From the NCBI GenBank assembly GCA_951799425.1, contig OX637392.1:37855593-37919592 (forward strand): a stretch of DNA of 64,000 nt. Reading direction: 5' to 3'. The notes beneath the pieces were generated by a model. That model did not search any database, had not been told where the DNA came from, and saw only the letters and a program-made list of their open reading frames with translations. This DNA is from Ilex aquifolium (taxonomy: Eukaryota > Streptophyta > Magnoliopsida > Aquifoliales > Aquifoliaceae). A program made the translations under genes and the position numbers. Shown here one piece after another: positions 1 through 12,021 of this stretch (positions are counted from its first letter, which is position 1; each line of letters starts with the position of its first letter).

Positions 1-2
1 GT

Positions 3-179
3 CCTCCACCCATTATCCAACCTAACCTGAGTTTTAGGAAGGAAAAACAAGGATGGGTGACTAGGGAGAACTTTGAGAAACTCACCATCTCAGCCAAGTT
101 GGGGCCCCAAGTGCTTCAAGCAAGGTCATGGCTCCTAAGAAGTAGGAGGGGTGAGAGTATGGACCTAGGTGATTTTTAA
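3..179 (+). pseudogene. Short open coding remnant, function unknown
   Basis: Frame 3 stays open from the window edge to a TAG near 177 and reads like protein (Pro-rich start, then a segment with KLGPQVLQARSWLLR). The rest of the surrounding 1.5 kb is AT-rich and has many stops. It lies upstream of, and on the same strand as, the env-like ORF of the element that fills the left part of the window. It may be the end of an upstream retroelement ORF. I do not recognise the family, and the left end is cut by the window. Confidence 0.22.
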
Positions 180-1560
180 TGCATTTTATCGAACACCCTA
201 GGGTCATACACGTTGTACATATTTTTTTTCTTTGTTTATTTCTTATTTTATTCTATGATAAAATACAAACACAATAGAAAATGAAAACACAAAAGCAAAA
301 GAAATACAAAAATTCAAAAAGTGCTTTAATGTCAAATTTGACAATTTATTTTTAGGATTTATGGTAAATACTTTAATTTTTTTTTTACTTTGTTTAATAG
401 CATTTTTATGCATTTTTTTCATGTACACGTGTTAATTGAAAATTGCAAAAATATTGGAAAAGAAAAAGCCAAAAACATTTTATTTTGTTTGTTTTTTTCC
501 TTGTTTCATGATCATGGTAATTCACGCTTTGGTTTGCATTGAAATTGTTCCTTCCTTAAATCAAAGTTCAAATGTTCATTGCTATTAGTCGTATTAGGAT
601 ATAGAGAACTTAGTGGCATAAATCGTATTACACGATTCATTAACCAAAGTCTCTTTCATTATAGCGTTCTTGGATAGTGTTTACCTTTGAAAGATGAAAA
701 ATCGAGTACACTTATGTAATTCACCTTCACTCTTAGGAGTTTGATTTATTTGAATTGTTAATGATCATAAATGAATTGAAGTTCTGTTGATAGGTGAACA
801 TATGACTAAAGATTAGATAAACCCCAATCTCTTAAAAGATGTCGTAGGCCAACTATAAGAAAAGAGCCCAATGTGACCAAATCTAAAAAGGTGATGCATA
901 AAAAATAATTGTACTTGAATTGTGATAGTACTTATGCTTAATTATAAATTTCATATTTGTAAAGCTCATAGAAATCTGTTAACCATGATTAAAGTACGAA
1001 ATTCACAATCGTGTTGATTGAAATCATAGAGTAGAAGGGATAAAAGAAAGGAGTTGACAAAAAGAAGACATATTTGTACACTCACTACCTGGTCATGTAT
1101 TCACTTAGAAAATGCATTAGGATTTCATTATAAGCTTATTAATGATTTAATCTAATCGGAATCCTTTTTGTTTTGAAGGTTGGTTTCACACAAGATGCAC
1201 TTGAATTTGTCAAAATTGAACAAAATTTGAACACGTGTGAGTGAAACTGAACCAAGTGAAGAAACATTGCTCTAGAATGCAAGAAAACGAGTTCAATATC
1301 TTTGTATATCCCTTAGAGTAATTTATTAAGATGATGAATTTTGGATGAAGCCATTAAAATGCAAATTTGTGTAATTTTCATAATTATGAATTTTTAGCAC
1401 TTATTGTTTAAATTTGAATATTGCATTTATTTTTTATCCAAATTCATCCATGCAATGCATTGTATTGCATTTAGGCTTCATGTATGTCACACATGCATGT
1501 TCGGACTCACTGGATTCGGTTGGAAGTGGGCTGGACTATAGACAACAAGAATGTTTTGAT
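180..1560. other. AT-rich stretch, no gene seen
   Basis: No coding signal is visible; open frames here are short and low-complexity (a Lys/Phe-rich frame near 243-428). By position it is the spacer between an upstream ORF and the env-like ORF of retroelement 1. Confidence 0.4.
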
Positions 1561-1562
1561 TT

Positions 1563-1603
1563 AGGGCTCGATTGAGCGGCCATAGACCTTGCTCGAGCGG
1601 TCT
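1563..1603. promoter_or_regulatory. CTCGAG-type palindromes upstream of env-like ORF
   Basis: Two related inverted motifs lie about 25 bp apart: GCTCGATTGAGC, then GCTCGAGC with GG following. The same core recurs as CGCTCGAGCG at 7544-7553 in the partial LTR at the far end of this element. The block is about 220 bp upstream of the probable ATG at 1819. A regulatory role is inferred by analogy with the TTCGAA arrays of the Athila-like element; I see no clear TATA box here. Confidence 0.4.
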
Positions 1604-2360
1604 ACATCGGGATTTGACACTACTGATTAAAATGCCAAATTTTGACAGGAGTTCTTCATTTCTTTCACTCCCAAGCAAGAGCCCACTTTGTTTCTACCCT
1701 ACCCAAAGCATGTCCAAGTGATAAAACTTCATATTGACTGAGATTAAGTGTAAGTTTGAGTTTATACCATATTTTATCATACTCATTTGTACATTTTTGT
1801 CGATTTTTTTTTGAAAATGCGGCCAAGATCTGAGAAAGGGCCGAGGTTAAAGGCTTCGGGTAGTAGAGTTCATTTTCAGAAAACACAGTACCGAGAGATA
1901 TATAGGAGATAGTTTTCTTTAAGGACTGTGCTTGCAGAGATAGGAGTTAATCACGTTGGGGTAGGTAACACCTTTATCCCTTCGTTGTTTGACTCGAGAT
2001 GGTGCCTGCAAATATGAACATAGTCAGAGAGTTTTATACACATTCATGAGACTACAAAGTATAGTGAGCGCTTCACAATATACACCCGAGTTGTGTTATT
2101 TGAGGTTTCCACTAACCTTATTGCCACCACCCTGTGTCTTCCCTAGGTAGCACGTGATCCTTTTCATTTTAGACATGAAAGTGTTATACCCAAACTATAT
2201 TCAGTTGCTTTAGTGTTGTATGTAGTTCTTTATCCCGTTGGTTGGAACCGCTAGTTGTGGTATCATAAGGACTTGACTAGGGATTATAGGTTTATCAATC
2301 TGATTGTCAACTACAACATTGACTCGGAGACTCATATTTCCACCTTTCCCAAACCTCGAG

Positions 2361-5135
2361 TGTGACGCCCCTAAAACCGGGGGTCCTTTTTCAACCCGTT
2401 GATCACCCATCAACCCGCAGAAATACCCGTGAATGCCTCATAACCCAACATCACGTTACAACATCTCCTTCACCGGGATCATAACCAACACAGGGTTCGA
2501 GCAGAGTCTCCCTTGTATCGGGCACTCCCAAACGCATAGCCATATCTCGACTTTTCTTCATGAATGAGAGCCCAAGTGAGATCCATCCACTGGCGCTTGT
2601 CCTGCACCTGAAATGTTGTCCCCATAAAGGGTGAGTCACGCTCAATAGGGTATCTCCTATAGAGGCTATTCCCCGACCTAGATGCATATGAAATGCTTAC
2701 ATGCAAATTCAACAATCAACAAAAAATCCATTTAAGAATATGTAATTCATAATGGAATTCTCAATGCCATGCGATGTTATGAGATGAGACTCACACATGC
2801 AACTCTAATAACACATGCAATGTCATGCGTATGAATCTGGGCATTCCAAGCCCTCGCTATTGATGTTATACATCCAATGACTATTTTGTAAAATGAACCA
2901 TGTGTCTTTCTTAGGTAGGTGATTTCTTGGACTTGCACCAACGGTCCACCACACCGACACGGATTTTGGTATCCCACCTCCGATTCCGCGTACACCAATA
3001 CATTTTTTTTGGACTTTCACCTTCGAAAGTGTATAAACCAGTAACCTGGTCTTACACCCAAGGGAGAGTCTAGCCCTTCTTACTATACCCAACACAAGTT
3101 TTTCCATGAAACCCGTGCAACTCAGTCGGACCTAGGTTCAACCTTCTTGAGTCCACGTCTCAACCACCAAGAATGGTGTTTGATCCAAAAACATGCACAC
3201 ACCCACACCCATGTCACATGCCCACGAATGTGATGCTTCCTGTGCATATGCAATGTAATGTACAATTGCATTTTCCAACATCAAGTTCAATATGTCATGA
3301 GCACATTATGAACAACTTCAATATCCATTAACATTTTTCATGGTCAATTACATCAAAAGCATATAACCACCATCAACAACCTCATCAAAACATGTTATAA
3401 CATTAACAATGCAATTAACACACTTAGGCATTTCATAAAACACATTCAAGTCATAATTATAACACATAGCATGCCTTTTTCACCACATATATCAAGAAGT
3501 CACAAACAAGTAATTTCAACAAACCCAATTCATGCTAGAATTGATTTTAACCATTCTTATACCCAGTCTCCACATTTCAACTACAATAGGTATGTGTTGT
3601 ACATGATATTACATCTCTAACACCCTACCCATTTCATATTTCAACCCTATGTTGGAAATAAACCTAATTAGGAAAGGAACCCTACCTTTTGAAGCGTAAT
3701 TCGAGCGGTAGAAAAATTCCAAGAACCCAAATCAAGCTTTAACCCTTGATTTCCAAAAATCCCGTCTTTGAGATTTCGGTGAAATCCCTGATTTTTGGTA
3801 TGTAGACGTAGCCCTCGTCGAGTAGATGAACTTTGATTCTTCTCCCGAAGGATTTCGACCAAGGGTTGGGCCTAAATCGCAAGAAGAAGGCTTGAAGAAA
3901 CCCTTGCTTTCTCTCTCTTCTTCCTTCTCTCTCTTTTCTGAAAATTTGATGGGTAATGGGGAGAAAATCTGGGGGCGTGTTTGGTTTGGTTTTCAAAAAT
4001 ATTTTTTTGTTCTCAAAACTCTAAAAACAAGGAGATGTTGTTTGTTCTCCTATTTTTTGAAAATTTTGGGAAATGAGATGTGATTTTAGAGAACAACAAA
4101 ATGATGTTCTCATTGTTTTCTAAGGCAAAATGAAAACAAGGGAAACAACCTATCTCCAAATTAATGAGGTCTCCCCTTCGAGTTTCATTGAAGACAAAAA
4201 AGAGAGACTCCCTCCATCGCCTCACTGAGCTCCCTCCACCGCCTCACTGCCTCCACCACCTCACTGAGCTGCCTCCATCGCCTCACAAAAAAGAGAGAAA
4301 AGATATGTGCATATACACAGATCTGAGTATAGTTGTGCCTCCACCGCCTCTTTCTCTCTATTTCGCAACTTCTTCTTCTCCGCCTCACTTTGCGTTTTGG
4401 GTGGTTGTGGGTTTTTGGGTGGCTCTGGGTTCGGTGGTTGTTTTTTGGGTGGTTTTGGGTGGTTCGGTGGTGGTTTTTTTGGGTGGTGAAAGAGAGATAG
4501 ACAAAGAGTTGAAGAGAGAGAGAGACAGAGAGTTGAAGGAGAGGTGGGAATTGTGGATTATTTTTCAAACAAATTTTATAATTTTTGTTCTTTAAAATTA
4601 TTTTCAAAAATATATAACCAAACAGGTTTTACAATCTAAAAATTTTTAAAAACACTTTCTTAAAACTCTTCCCAAAAATAGTTTTCAGATACTGTTTTTT
4701 GAGATGCAAACCAAACAGTCCCTTGATTTTTCTCTCCTATTTATACCCCTTAGATACTTGGCCCTCGTTGTGCCACACGTCCGCCTTTTTCGAGTCCGAT
4801 TTCGTCCCGAATCAATTAAATTTCGTCAAATTTCAAGTTCAATATATTTTATTTGAAATAAATTTAAATTATTTTTCACGTTTCGCAATTTATTTGTCGG
4901 TCGCGTTTATTTTGGTCATGCGACACCTGATTGTCTCGTAAAACGCAAAAAATTTGACTATCTCAAAATTCAACGAAAATTGACTGGGTAACTAGATTTC
5001 ACTAGAAGAATCCAATGGTGAGGTCCGTTTTGTCATTCGAGTTCTAGAAAAATTTAGATTTTCAACCTATACTATAATGACTAATTACCGTTTTGTCATT
5101 TTTCATAAAAATTTAAATTTTTCTCGAGTTTTACA
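2361..5135 (-). mobile_element. Solo LTR A of a chromovirus-type gypsy element
   Basis: Top-strand ends are TGTGACGCCCC and CTCGAGTTTTACA, so in element sense it reads TGTAAAAC...GGCGTCACA on the minus strand. It is homologous along its length to LTR C (58537-61020) and, inverted, to LTR B (37423-40010). LTR C directly follows a chromodomain integrase, which identifies the family. Target duplication is TCGAG (2356-2360) against TTGAG (5136-5140), one C/T difference. No internal region is present, so it is a solo LTR. A minus-strand TATA-like TATAAATAG lies near 4739-4750. A MITE is inserted at 3972-4722. Confidence 0.85.
3972..4722. mobile_element. MITE with GTTTGG terminal repeats, inside LTR A
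   Basis: The left end GGGGCGTGTTTGGTTTG pairs with the reverse complement of the right end, GGGACTGTTTGGTTTGC. LTR C lacks this segment at the homologous place, so it is a real insertion. Flanking triplets are CTG and TTG, an imperfect 3-bp duplication that suits a PIF/Harbinger-type MITE, though the superfamily is not certain. The interior holds a CCTCACTGAGCT/CCTCCACCG short repeat (about 4218-4285) and a G/T-rich tract (about 4398-4490). It encodes no credible protein; the 143- and 140-aa open frames are repeat translations. Confidence 0.65.
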
Positions 5136-5761
5136 TTGAGCCTATTTGCTACATGCTATTGGTATAGGGTTGGAGATAGATCTACCATGTGGGATTTTTT
5201 GAGTCATTCGTAGAGCATTCGACGAGGGGAGGATTACAGACAATCTACCATTTGGTTCTCTAATCACCCATATTTGTCTAGACACGAGTGTTGGTGCTTT
5301 AGTGTCTGATAAGATGTTGAGACCAAAGAGACCTCTAGGGAAAGAGTCTCTGAGAAAGAGTGAGACACATGCTAAATATACTTTTGACCCTATGGATGTT
5401 AAGGAAAAGAGTGACGAGATTGAGGTTGAGATACATGGTACTACTACTATAGAGTGCACCAGCATCGAGCTAGGAACGAGGTCATACCACATGTACCACA
5501 CTCCCTAGGACACCTTTTACAGCTGCATTGGACCAGTGGACCGCTGTTCACAGAGAACTAGGTCATCTACAGAGTAGTATTGATCAACAACATAGACTTT
5601 CTACTCTCCGTATGGATGCTATTGATGAGGGTATGATGAGCCTATGGATGGATCAGTGGGAGATTAGGAGGGATGTTCAGCATCTGAGGCACATGATGTC
5701 GAATTCTGGTTTCATCACTAATGATGTGCCCGAGACACAAGGTGGAGATACAGTCAATTGA

Positions 5762-7025
5762 GCTATGGATTTTAGAGACTTAATATTGATCATATGTGAG
5801 CTTGAGAGTTTTTTGTTATTTATTCATGGTCTGTACTAAAGTACTTTGAATTTTATCTTATTGACTTTTTATTTGTTTAGCTTATTTTTTGTTTGTTGTG
5901 ACATACTCTTGGTCTTACTCTTGATTTTTTATCATATTTGACTTTGATGTATATGCCTCATTTGTCCCTTGCTTAGTTTACTTGCATGATTTGGCTAATT
6001 TATGTGCATTAATACATTCTTGTTATACTATGATTATATGTCATGATTGTTATAGGTCGTCATTGGATTCTCCGCATTACCTTGATCTAGACCCCTTATT
6101 AGTTACACACCTTCATCCAAAAGCCATCTCTAAGTGCAAAGCTATTTTTCTATTCGCCGACAAGTAGCTATGCGAGGAATCGAGAAAAAAGCTTATTTCA
6201 AGCAGGCAGTCCCGCTACTTGCTTTCTTAGTTATCAAATTCTCTTATAGTCCTCCTTCCCATCAAAAAGAAAGAAGAGAAAGAATTGGGAGTTGTTGGCG
6301 CCTGCTTGCTTTGCTTACCAAGTGAGACCAGTAAGCTCTTCCAATTCGATTAGTCTTTTTAACACTAAGAAATTTTCAACAATGCCAAAGCCCCATCGGG
6401 GGTTTTGATTTTGTACCATGCTTGTTGAATGTTGTCATTGGAAAAGTATTCGTGACAAAAAAGGGGAGAATATTTTAGGTACTTATGAGAGGAATTAGAC
6501 TGATTTACTCTTAACTAGGCTAGTTATGTTACATTTTAACATAGAAAGGGGGAGTAAATTTACAAACTTGACATGAAGTCACATATTTTACTTTATTTAT
6601 TTTTCACTTGTTAGTTTACTTGTGAACACCAACTAAGGGGGAGAACTTGATGTGTTTTATATTGATAGATCAATAGGTTTTCAAGCATATTGGCCAAGTT
6701 AGTTTTCAACATGTTAGATATTTGCACTTCCATGATGTATATGTACTTATACCCTATGTTTATGTTGGTGCTTTTTAAACTTTTGATTTTCTTATTTATT
6801 TCTCTAACATATGATGCTTTGCACGAGGTTTTGGTTTGAGTGGTGATGTGCAGGACTACGATCTTCAAGTTAATCTAAAGAAGTAGATCATTGTACTAGA
6901 TAAAGATTTAGGATATATACATTAGTTTTGAGATTAGATTTACAATTCTTTTGTTCAATGGTTTTGAGTTGTAATCTTATTTTTTAACTTGTGTATTTTG
7001 TGATGAAATTGTCAAAAGGGAAGAT
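5762..7025 (+). other. 3' noncoding tail of retroelement 1 with repeated purine tracts
   Basis: No gene is seen. Four AAGGGGGAG-like purine tracts occur: 6455-6470, 6544-6554, 6634-6645 and 7014-7024. The last directly precedes an LTR-like TGTTAGATC and is the best polypurine tract candidate. The others resemble the internal tracts common in the 3' regions of plant retroelements with long 3' ends. Confidence 0.5.
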
Positions 7026-7610
7026 TGTTAGATCATATTTGTAATTGGCTAATTTTGTGGAGTCTATTATAAATCTCAACCTATTCCATGGTCATGATGC
7101 TATCAAGTTCCAGAACCAAAAACATCATTGAAGGGAGGAGATCAAGCATCAAAGCAATATCATTCAACTTCTATATGCACTTTCATGCTTAGGACAAGGT
7201 AATGACCTGGACCTAAGATGAACCCTTAGTTATTTCGAACTTAGGTTGATTATGATGAAAATGGAATTGGAAGCAATCCAACTATGACTCCTAGGTGATT
7301 TTAACAGAAAAGATTTTCTAAACTATTTATAACTTTTGAAAATATAGTTTGAGTCATAATCGGACTCTCTTTGAGAAACACCTTTTAGTGCTCAAGAGGA
7401 CAAATTTTTGCATGGTTTTATGCTTAAAAACCTATAGGAACTTATCTATGCTCACTTGCATTCACTAGAGCGGTCTCTTTATGATTTAGGGGAGGAAATG
7501 GGAACAGGCCACGAAAAGTAACAGAGGGCTCGCTCTATGAGTTCGCTCGAGCGGTCCTTCATTATAGCTCAAGCGGTGGTTGCCTTTGTTAGGTTTAAAA
7601 CTTATTTTTC
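7026..7610 (+). mobile_element. Partial 3' LTR of retroelement 1, with CTCGAG palindromes
   Basis: It starts TGTTAGATC immediately after the purine tract at 7014-7024. It contains CGCTCGAGCG at 7544-7553 and degenerate relatives at about 7465, 7530 and 7570. The right boundary is approximate, where minus-strand copia coding sequence begins; no matching LTR end or second LTR was seen, so it looks truncated. The type is unsure, either SIRE-like copia or Athila-like. Confidence 0.45.
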
Positions 7611-8229
7611 ATTCCAGCGACCACAAAGGTGTTGGTTTGATGAGAAGTTCATCATTTCTTTGAGGGGTAGAAATAGGTTCTGGTTCACCGTTATCTCCTA
7701 TTGAAGCACTAGTTCCCTCATTCTCCTTTTTCTAAAGCACAAGGTCCCCTCCTATGTCATCAATTACAACATGTATGGATTTCATATCAGTAGATGTTCC
7801 CAAATTAAACACTCTATATGCTATAATATTAGTGGAGTATTCAAGAAAGATTCCTTCATCATATCGGGAGTCAAATTTTCCTAGATTCTCACTATTTCTC
7901 AAGATGTAGCATTTACTCCCAAGAACTCAGAAATACTTCACATTAGGCTTTTGCCTTTCCAATTCTCGTAGGGGGTTTGACATATGCCTGGTGTAAGGTA
8001 GACTATATTGACAATCTAACATGCAGTGTTCACAACCTCGGCCCAAAATCTCTCAGTCAAACCCTTACTATAAATCATGACACATGTGTCATTTATTGTA
8101 TGGTTTTGTTCTTTATTTCTATTGTGTCATTTTCATGTGGGGTCTGGGGTGCAGAAAACTCATGATTAATGCCATTTTTATCACAGTATGCACATAATTT
8201 AGAATTATCAAATTCTCTACTATGATCAC
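7611..8229 (-). pseudogene. Ty1/copia integrase, downstream half
   Basis: Minus-strand translation gives the end of the copia integrase core (KNRSDHSREF, then GINHEFSAPQTPHEN) and the conserved region after it (ENLGKFDSRYDEGIFLEYS, AYRVFN, then VVIDD). The open frame breaks several times. The 5' half of the same integrase lies at 22373-22730: the Athila-like element inserted between them, duplicating ATCAC. No reverse transcriptase follows to the left, so this copia copy is truncated. Confidence 0.8.
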
Positions 8230-8414
8230 TAATTAGCACTTAAAATTAGCATACTACTATGTCGTTTTAAGACTAATTGTACTTTGATGGAGTTTAAGTG
8301 ATGTCATTTCAGGCCCTAAACTGAACAAGGACTCAAGAACAACAAGTACCACACTTGAATGCAACACCAGAACATTAAAGCACAAAATTGGAGAAGCTTG
8401 GAGCACAGCCAGAA

Positions 8415-8745
8415 CGTTCGAACGCCAACTCACGTTCGAACGGCCACATTGAACTGTAGCAGACCCAACTGCTAAGAGAAGGCGTGTTGCAGCTAGGAAA
8501 GAAGACTCTGAAGCTCTGAGGCACTTGAGTGTTATGTTCGAACGCCAACTCACGTTCGAACGTGCACTTGAGTTGATTGAAGACCAGACTACTGCATAGA
8601 GTGTGGAACTGAACTTCACAAAAGACTAACAGATCACTTGATTGAGAAGGTCAGACCACATCTGGCGTTCGAACGCCCATAGTGCAAAGACAGAAGAAAC
8701 GTTCGAACGGCAGACAACGTTTGAACGCCAACTCAAGTTCAAACG
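8415..8745. promoter_or_regulatory. Array of TTCGAA palindromes in the 5' LTR
   Basis: The perfect 10-bp palindrome CGTTCGAACG occurs at 8415-8424, 8433-8442, 8553-8562, 8666-8675 and 8700-8709. One-mismatch copies lie at 8535-8544 and 8718-8727, and a decayed copy near 8736-8745. Pairs are spaced about 18 bp start to start, with CCAACTCA between several of them. The array ends about 100 bp upstream of the TATA box. The 3' LTR repeats it (20655-20980) and a second array stands at 17013-17310. Binding by a dimeric factor is inferred. Confidence 0.75.
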
Positions 8746-8837
8746 TTCTCCACAGACTGGCAGTAGAGTAGTTGGTTTTTCACTTGGACTTGGTCGGCAT
8801 ACACTATTCCTTCACCCCTCTTGTCTCCTCTTCTTGC

Positions 8838-8847
8838 CTATAAATAC
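8838..8847 (+). promoter_or_regulatory. TATA box of the 5' LTR
   Basis: CTATAAATAC in a C/T-rich context, conserved at 21071-21080 in the 3' LTR. It lies downstream of the palindrome array, as expected for a U3 promoter. Confidence 0.65.
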
Positions 8848-10112
8848 TCCCATTGTTGGAGAACCTAAGAGAGCCAAGTAGAGAGGTTGATGGAGGCTTA
8901 GACTCCCACTCACATTGTAGATTTAGCTTACATGTTCTTGTATGAAGTCTTTATTTTAGAGATTAGTTTGGCTTTAGTCAAACATCTCTTTGCTTGTTAT
9001 AAAAGTAGTTTTATGTTTATGCTTTCACTTACATGCATAGAAGGGAGTTAGTTCATCTTTTGCTTGAGGAAGCAACCCTCCATTCCTTAGTTGAGGAAGC
9101 CACCCTCCAAATGTGACTAGCTTTCTTCTACTTTTCTTGTTTATGTACTTCACTTCCATTACTTGAGCTTCTTTCTTTCCTAGAAGAGTGAAACTCTTCC
9201 ACTTTTCTAGAGCTTTACCAAAGTCGTGAAGGGTGGAACGTGATTCACTCATTCTTCGTTAAAGATTGGCTCCTTGTTTATTGTTATTTCATTTTGTAAG
9301 TCCTTTACTTGGAGGGATGAGCATCACTCACTTTTCTAGCTTTACCGAAGCCATGAAGAGTGAGTAGTTTCTCATTCACTCTTTATCCGGGAATTATATT
9401 TGTGCACTATTCTTATGCTTAACGTTTATTTCTTCTTGCTTATTGGATGATTGATTGCATCTAGCAAAGCTAAGGTACTTTGTATAACCATGGGCTCTTT
9501 CTATGACACGGATGACTCTTGCATAGAAAGACTCATCGGTTCAAGGCAAGTACCCTGGCTAGATTTTCATGACTATCCTTCAATCCTCCCCCTTATTGTG
9601 CTTCATTTAAAGAATGGAATATTAATGTCATTATTGGATGTCTTGTAGAAACACTTGCTTGTTTGTAGACAGGTTAAGTCTCGGCACAGACAATTATTGT
9701 AAACTTCTAGAAAGACATCGGAATCATGTTCTTAATTCTCACAGTCCATCTTTATCTTCCGATTAACTTGTTGTTGACACGGGAGTTAATTGAGTTATCA
9801 AGCACAAGTATGATAAACCGGATAATTAAGTACATGTCCATATCTTTGAACTAAAGAGTGACTCTTTTTTATTAGCGTTTATCTCCTGTTTTGTTAAGAA
9901 AATTCTCTTGGAAAGAATCTTATATTCTGTCCAGAAAATCTCACACCTCACAGCAAATCTCAAGGGTTACAATCAATAGGTCTCCACCACTGCTTATCTA
10001 AAAAATACCAACAAAAGTTCCCTGTGGATTCGACTCCGGACTTAAACTGGATTATTACTACAGCTTGACCGCCTGCACTTGGGTGTACACATTTCGGATC
10101 AAGTCAAGTTTT

Positions 10113-10130
10113 TGGCGTCGTTGTCGGGGA
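10113..10130 (+). promoter_or_regulatory. Primer binding site, tRNA-Asp type
   Basis: TGGCGTCGTTGTCGGGGA, six bases after the LTR end. It matches the complement of the plant tRNA-Asp 3' end except for two C-to-T changes. This primer is usual for Athila/Tat elements. Confidence 0.8.
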
Positions 10131-10224
10131 CCTTTGAAATGTGTTTTAAGGTAAAAGGTAAAAAGACCTTCATCTTTGTATATATTCTTTGGTTTACTGT
10201 AAATAACTTTGTTTTATTTTCTTT

Positions 10225-12021
10225 ATGACTGAGAGTACTCCTCACTATTAAAATTTGCCGGCAGAATCTTGTGAGTATGTGAATCAGCCTGAACCTAATT
10301 CACCTAGATCGGTAGCAGACTCTTGTGAGAGTAATAAGACAAATAATGAAAGAAATGGAGAAGTCCCTATGAGAGAGGAGGAAGTGCCTAACATCCGAAC
10401 TTTGTGGGATTACTTAAATCCCATAAGAAACAGTGTCCCCTCCTGTTTTATATTTCCTGAAAATGCTCCCCTCTTTACTGTAAAGCCGGGGACAGTGCAT
10501 TTATTACCCGTGTTTCATGGATTGGATGCAGAAAATCCATATCTGCATATACAAGATTTTGAGAAAGTGTGTGGAACATTTCAAGACAATTCTGAACTAG
10601 CCAAGATGAAACTGTTTCCTTTCTGTTTAAGGGATAGAGCTAAACAATGGCTAAATTCTTTAAAAGCTTTTTCAATACCTAACTGGCAGACATTGCAAAA
10701 TGAATTTTTTAGAAAAAATTTTCCTCTACACCGCACAAATGCACTGGAAAGGAAAATCATTAATTTTGCAATTAAAGAAGGAGAAACTTTTTATCAAAGT
10801 TGGGAGAGATTCAAAAATCTGCTCCAATCCTGCCCACATCACACTTTTGAGAATTGGACTTTGGTAGGATTTTTCTATGACTCCTTACCCTCTAGACTAC
10901 GTCAGTTTGTCGAAATGATGGCCCAAGGAGAATTTATGGGAAAAAGTCTGGAGGAGGCATTCAATTTTTTTGACACCATATCTGACAGTTCTCAGATGTG
11001 GGACTCAGCCTCTCCTACCACTGTAGAAGCCAGACCATCTACTTCCCAAGGAGGTAAATATGTCTTCAGAGAGGATGATGACTTGAGAGCAAAAATGTCT
11101 ACGTTGTCTCGAAAGCTTGAAGCTTTAGAGATGAAGAAAGTCCATCAAGTTGATGTTAGCCCTTCCACAAAACAAGTATGTGGAATCTGTGTGCTAATAG
11201 GACACCCTACTGGGGAGTGTCCCACCATCCCAGCATTCAAAGAGGTCTTGTTGGAACAGACACATGCAGTTTCCAACTTCAACAAGTCTTACTCTAACCC
11301 ATACTCTGAAACATACAATCCAGGGTGGCGGAACCACCCTAACTTCAGTTGGAAGAACACACAACCAACGCCCATGAACCAACAACAAGGTTCATACCCA
11401 CCACCTCGAGGACCTCCCGCATATCAACCATACCAACCACCACAAAAGAGGAGCCTTGAGAACACACTGAATCAGTTAATGCAAAGCCAAATGAACTATA
11501 ACAATAATTCCGCACAGGCTTTCACAGATTTCAAAACCCAGACCACTCAATCTTTTGAAGATCTTAAAAGCCACATCCAAAAATTGACCCAATCCATGGT
11601 CACACACGAAAAGGGCAAGTTTCCTGCCCAACCAAAGCAACCACAAGGCCAATTCTATGTAGGGAACCCTTCAACGACAGGAAACACACAAGACCAAGCC
11701 CAAGTTGTCACTACACTAAGAAGTGGCAAGGTGATTGACAAGACCATCAGAGACATACTCATTCCAAAGCCAAGACCTGAGTCCAGCCCAGTCAACCCAT
11801 CATTTGAGCCTGAACCAATTGAGACTAAACTTGAGGAAGATCCTGAGCCTATGATTGAACAAAAGCCAGAACCTTCTAAGGAAAGGGAACCTTCATATTC
11901 CATTCCTGCTCCGTTTCCTCATAGACTCAAAACCAAACAGAAGTTGAAAAGTCAGTCTGAAATTTACGAGCTTTTTAAGCAAGTAAATATCAACATCCCA
12001 CTTCTGGAAGCAATCAAATAA
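10225..12021 (+). pseudogene. gag: Athila-like gag
   Basis: The ATG at 10225 opens the gag-pol frame, but TAA at 10249 interrupts it at codon 9; the frame is then open from 10255 to TAA at 12019. It carries the retrotransposon gag domain (about residues 85-230 of the open part: LFPFCLRDRAKQWLNSL, NWQTLQNEFFRKNFP, SLEEAFNFFDTIS) and one CCHC knuckle, CGICVLIGHPTGEC (residues 309-322). A Gln/Pro/Asn-rich linker and a Glu/Pro-rich segment follow. The gag packages element RNA. The 12019 stop sits where the frame continues straight into protease, so it is probably a CAA-to-TAA nonsense change rather than a natural end. Confidence 0.88.

Larger units (their letters stand above)
1819..5761 (+). pseudogene. 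Env-like / 'plant transposon protein' ORF, split by a solo LTR
   Basis: A plausible ATG at 1819 begins MRPRSEKGPRLK. Scattered frames then give NMNIVREFYTHSRDYK, RFINLIVNYNIDSETHIS and, beyond the inserted LTR, EIDLPCGIF and LPFGSLITHICLDT. The C-terminus (5528-5761) is a Met/Gln/His-rich helical stretch ending in TAG/TGA stops. The order matches the domain in the intact-looking ORF at 17539-18632 (VREFYSN, IDLPSLVLTEM, LPFSTLVTEIC), the putative plant transposon protein family that follows pol in Athila-type elements. Solo LTR A interrupts it; the flanks join in register across the duplicated TCGAG/TTGAG. Several stops and frame changes make it nonfunctional. Confidence 0.65.
8230..10106 (+). 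repeat. 5' LTR of the Athila-like element
   Basis: 1877 bp, starting TAATTAGCAC (the 3' LTR has TGATTAGCAC) and ending ATCAAGTCA. Near-identical to 20470-22367. The 3' copy has about 26 extra bases near 21618-21644 and lacks a few bases in the last palindrome. It contains a palindrome array, a TATA box and a U5-like end. Confidence 0.93.

Noticed and set aside
2777-3107. ORFs conserved between three places (2777-3107, 38747-39023, 59369-59735)
   Set aside because: They lie at the same position in three copies of one LTR family; the conservation comes from the LTR, and the frames are broken or out of place relative to the promoter.
4164-4607. 143-aa plus-strand and 140-aa minus-strand ORFs
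   Set aside because: Low-complexity sequence inside a MITE, open on both strands because of CCTCAC and GGTGGT repeats.
8257-8619. Antisense frames in the Athila-like LTRs (8257-8619, 20497-21036) with repeated WRSNV/FER-type peptides
   Set aside because: The peptide repeat is the translation of the CGTTCGAACG array in the LTR, not a gene.
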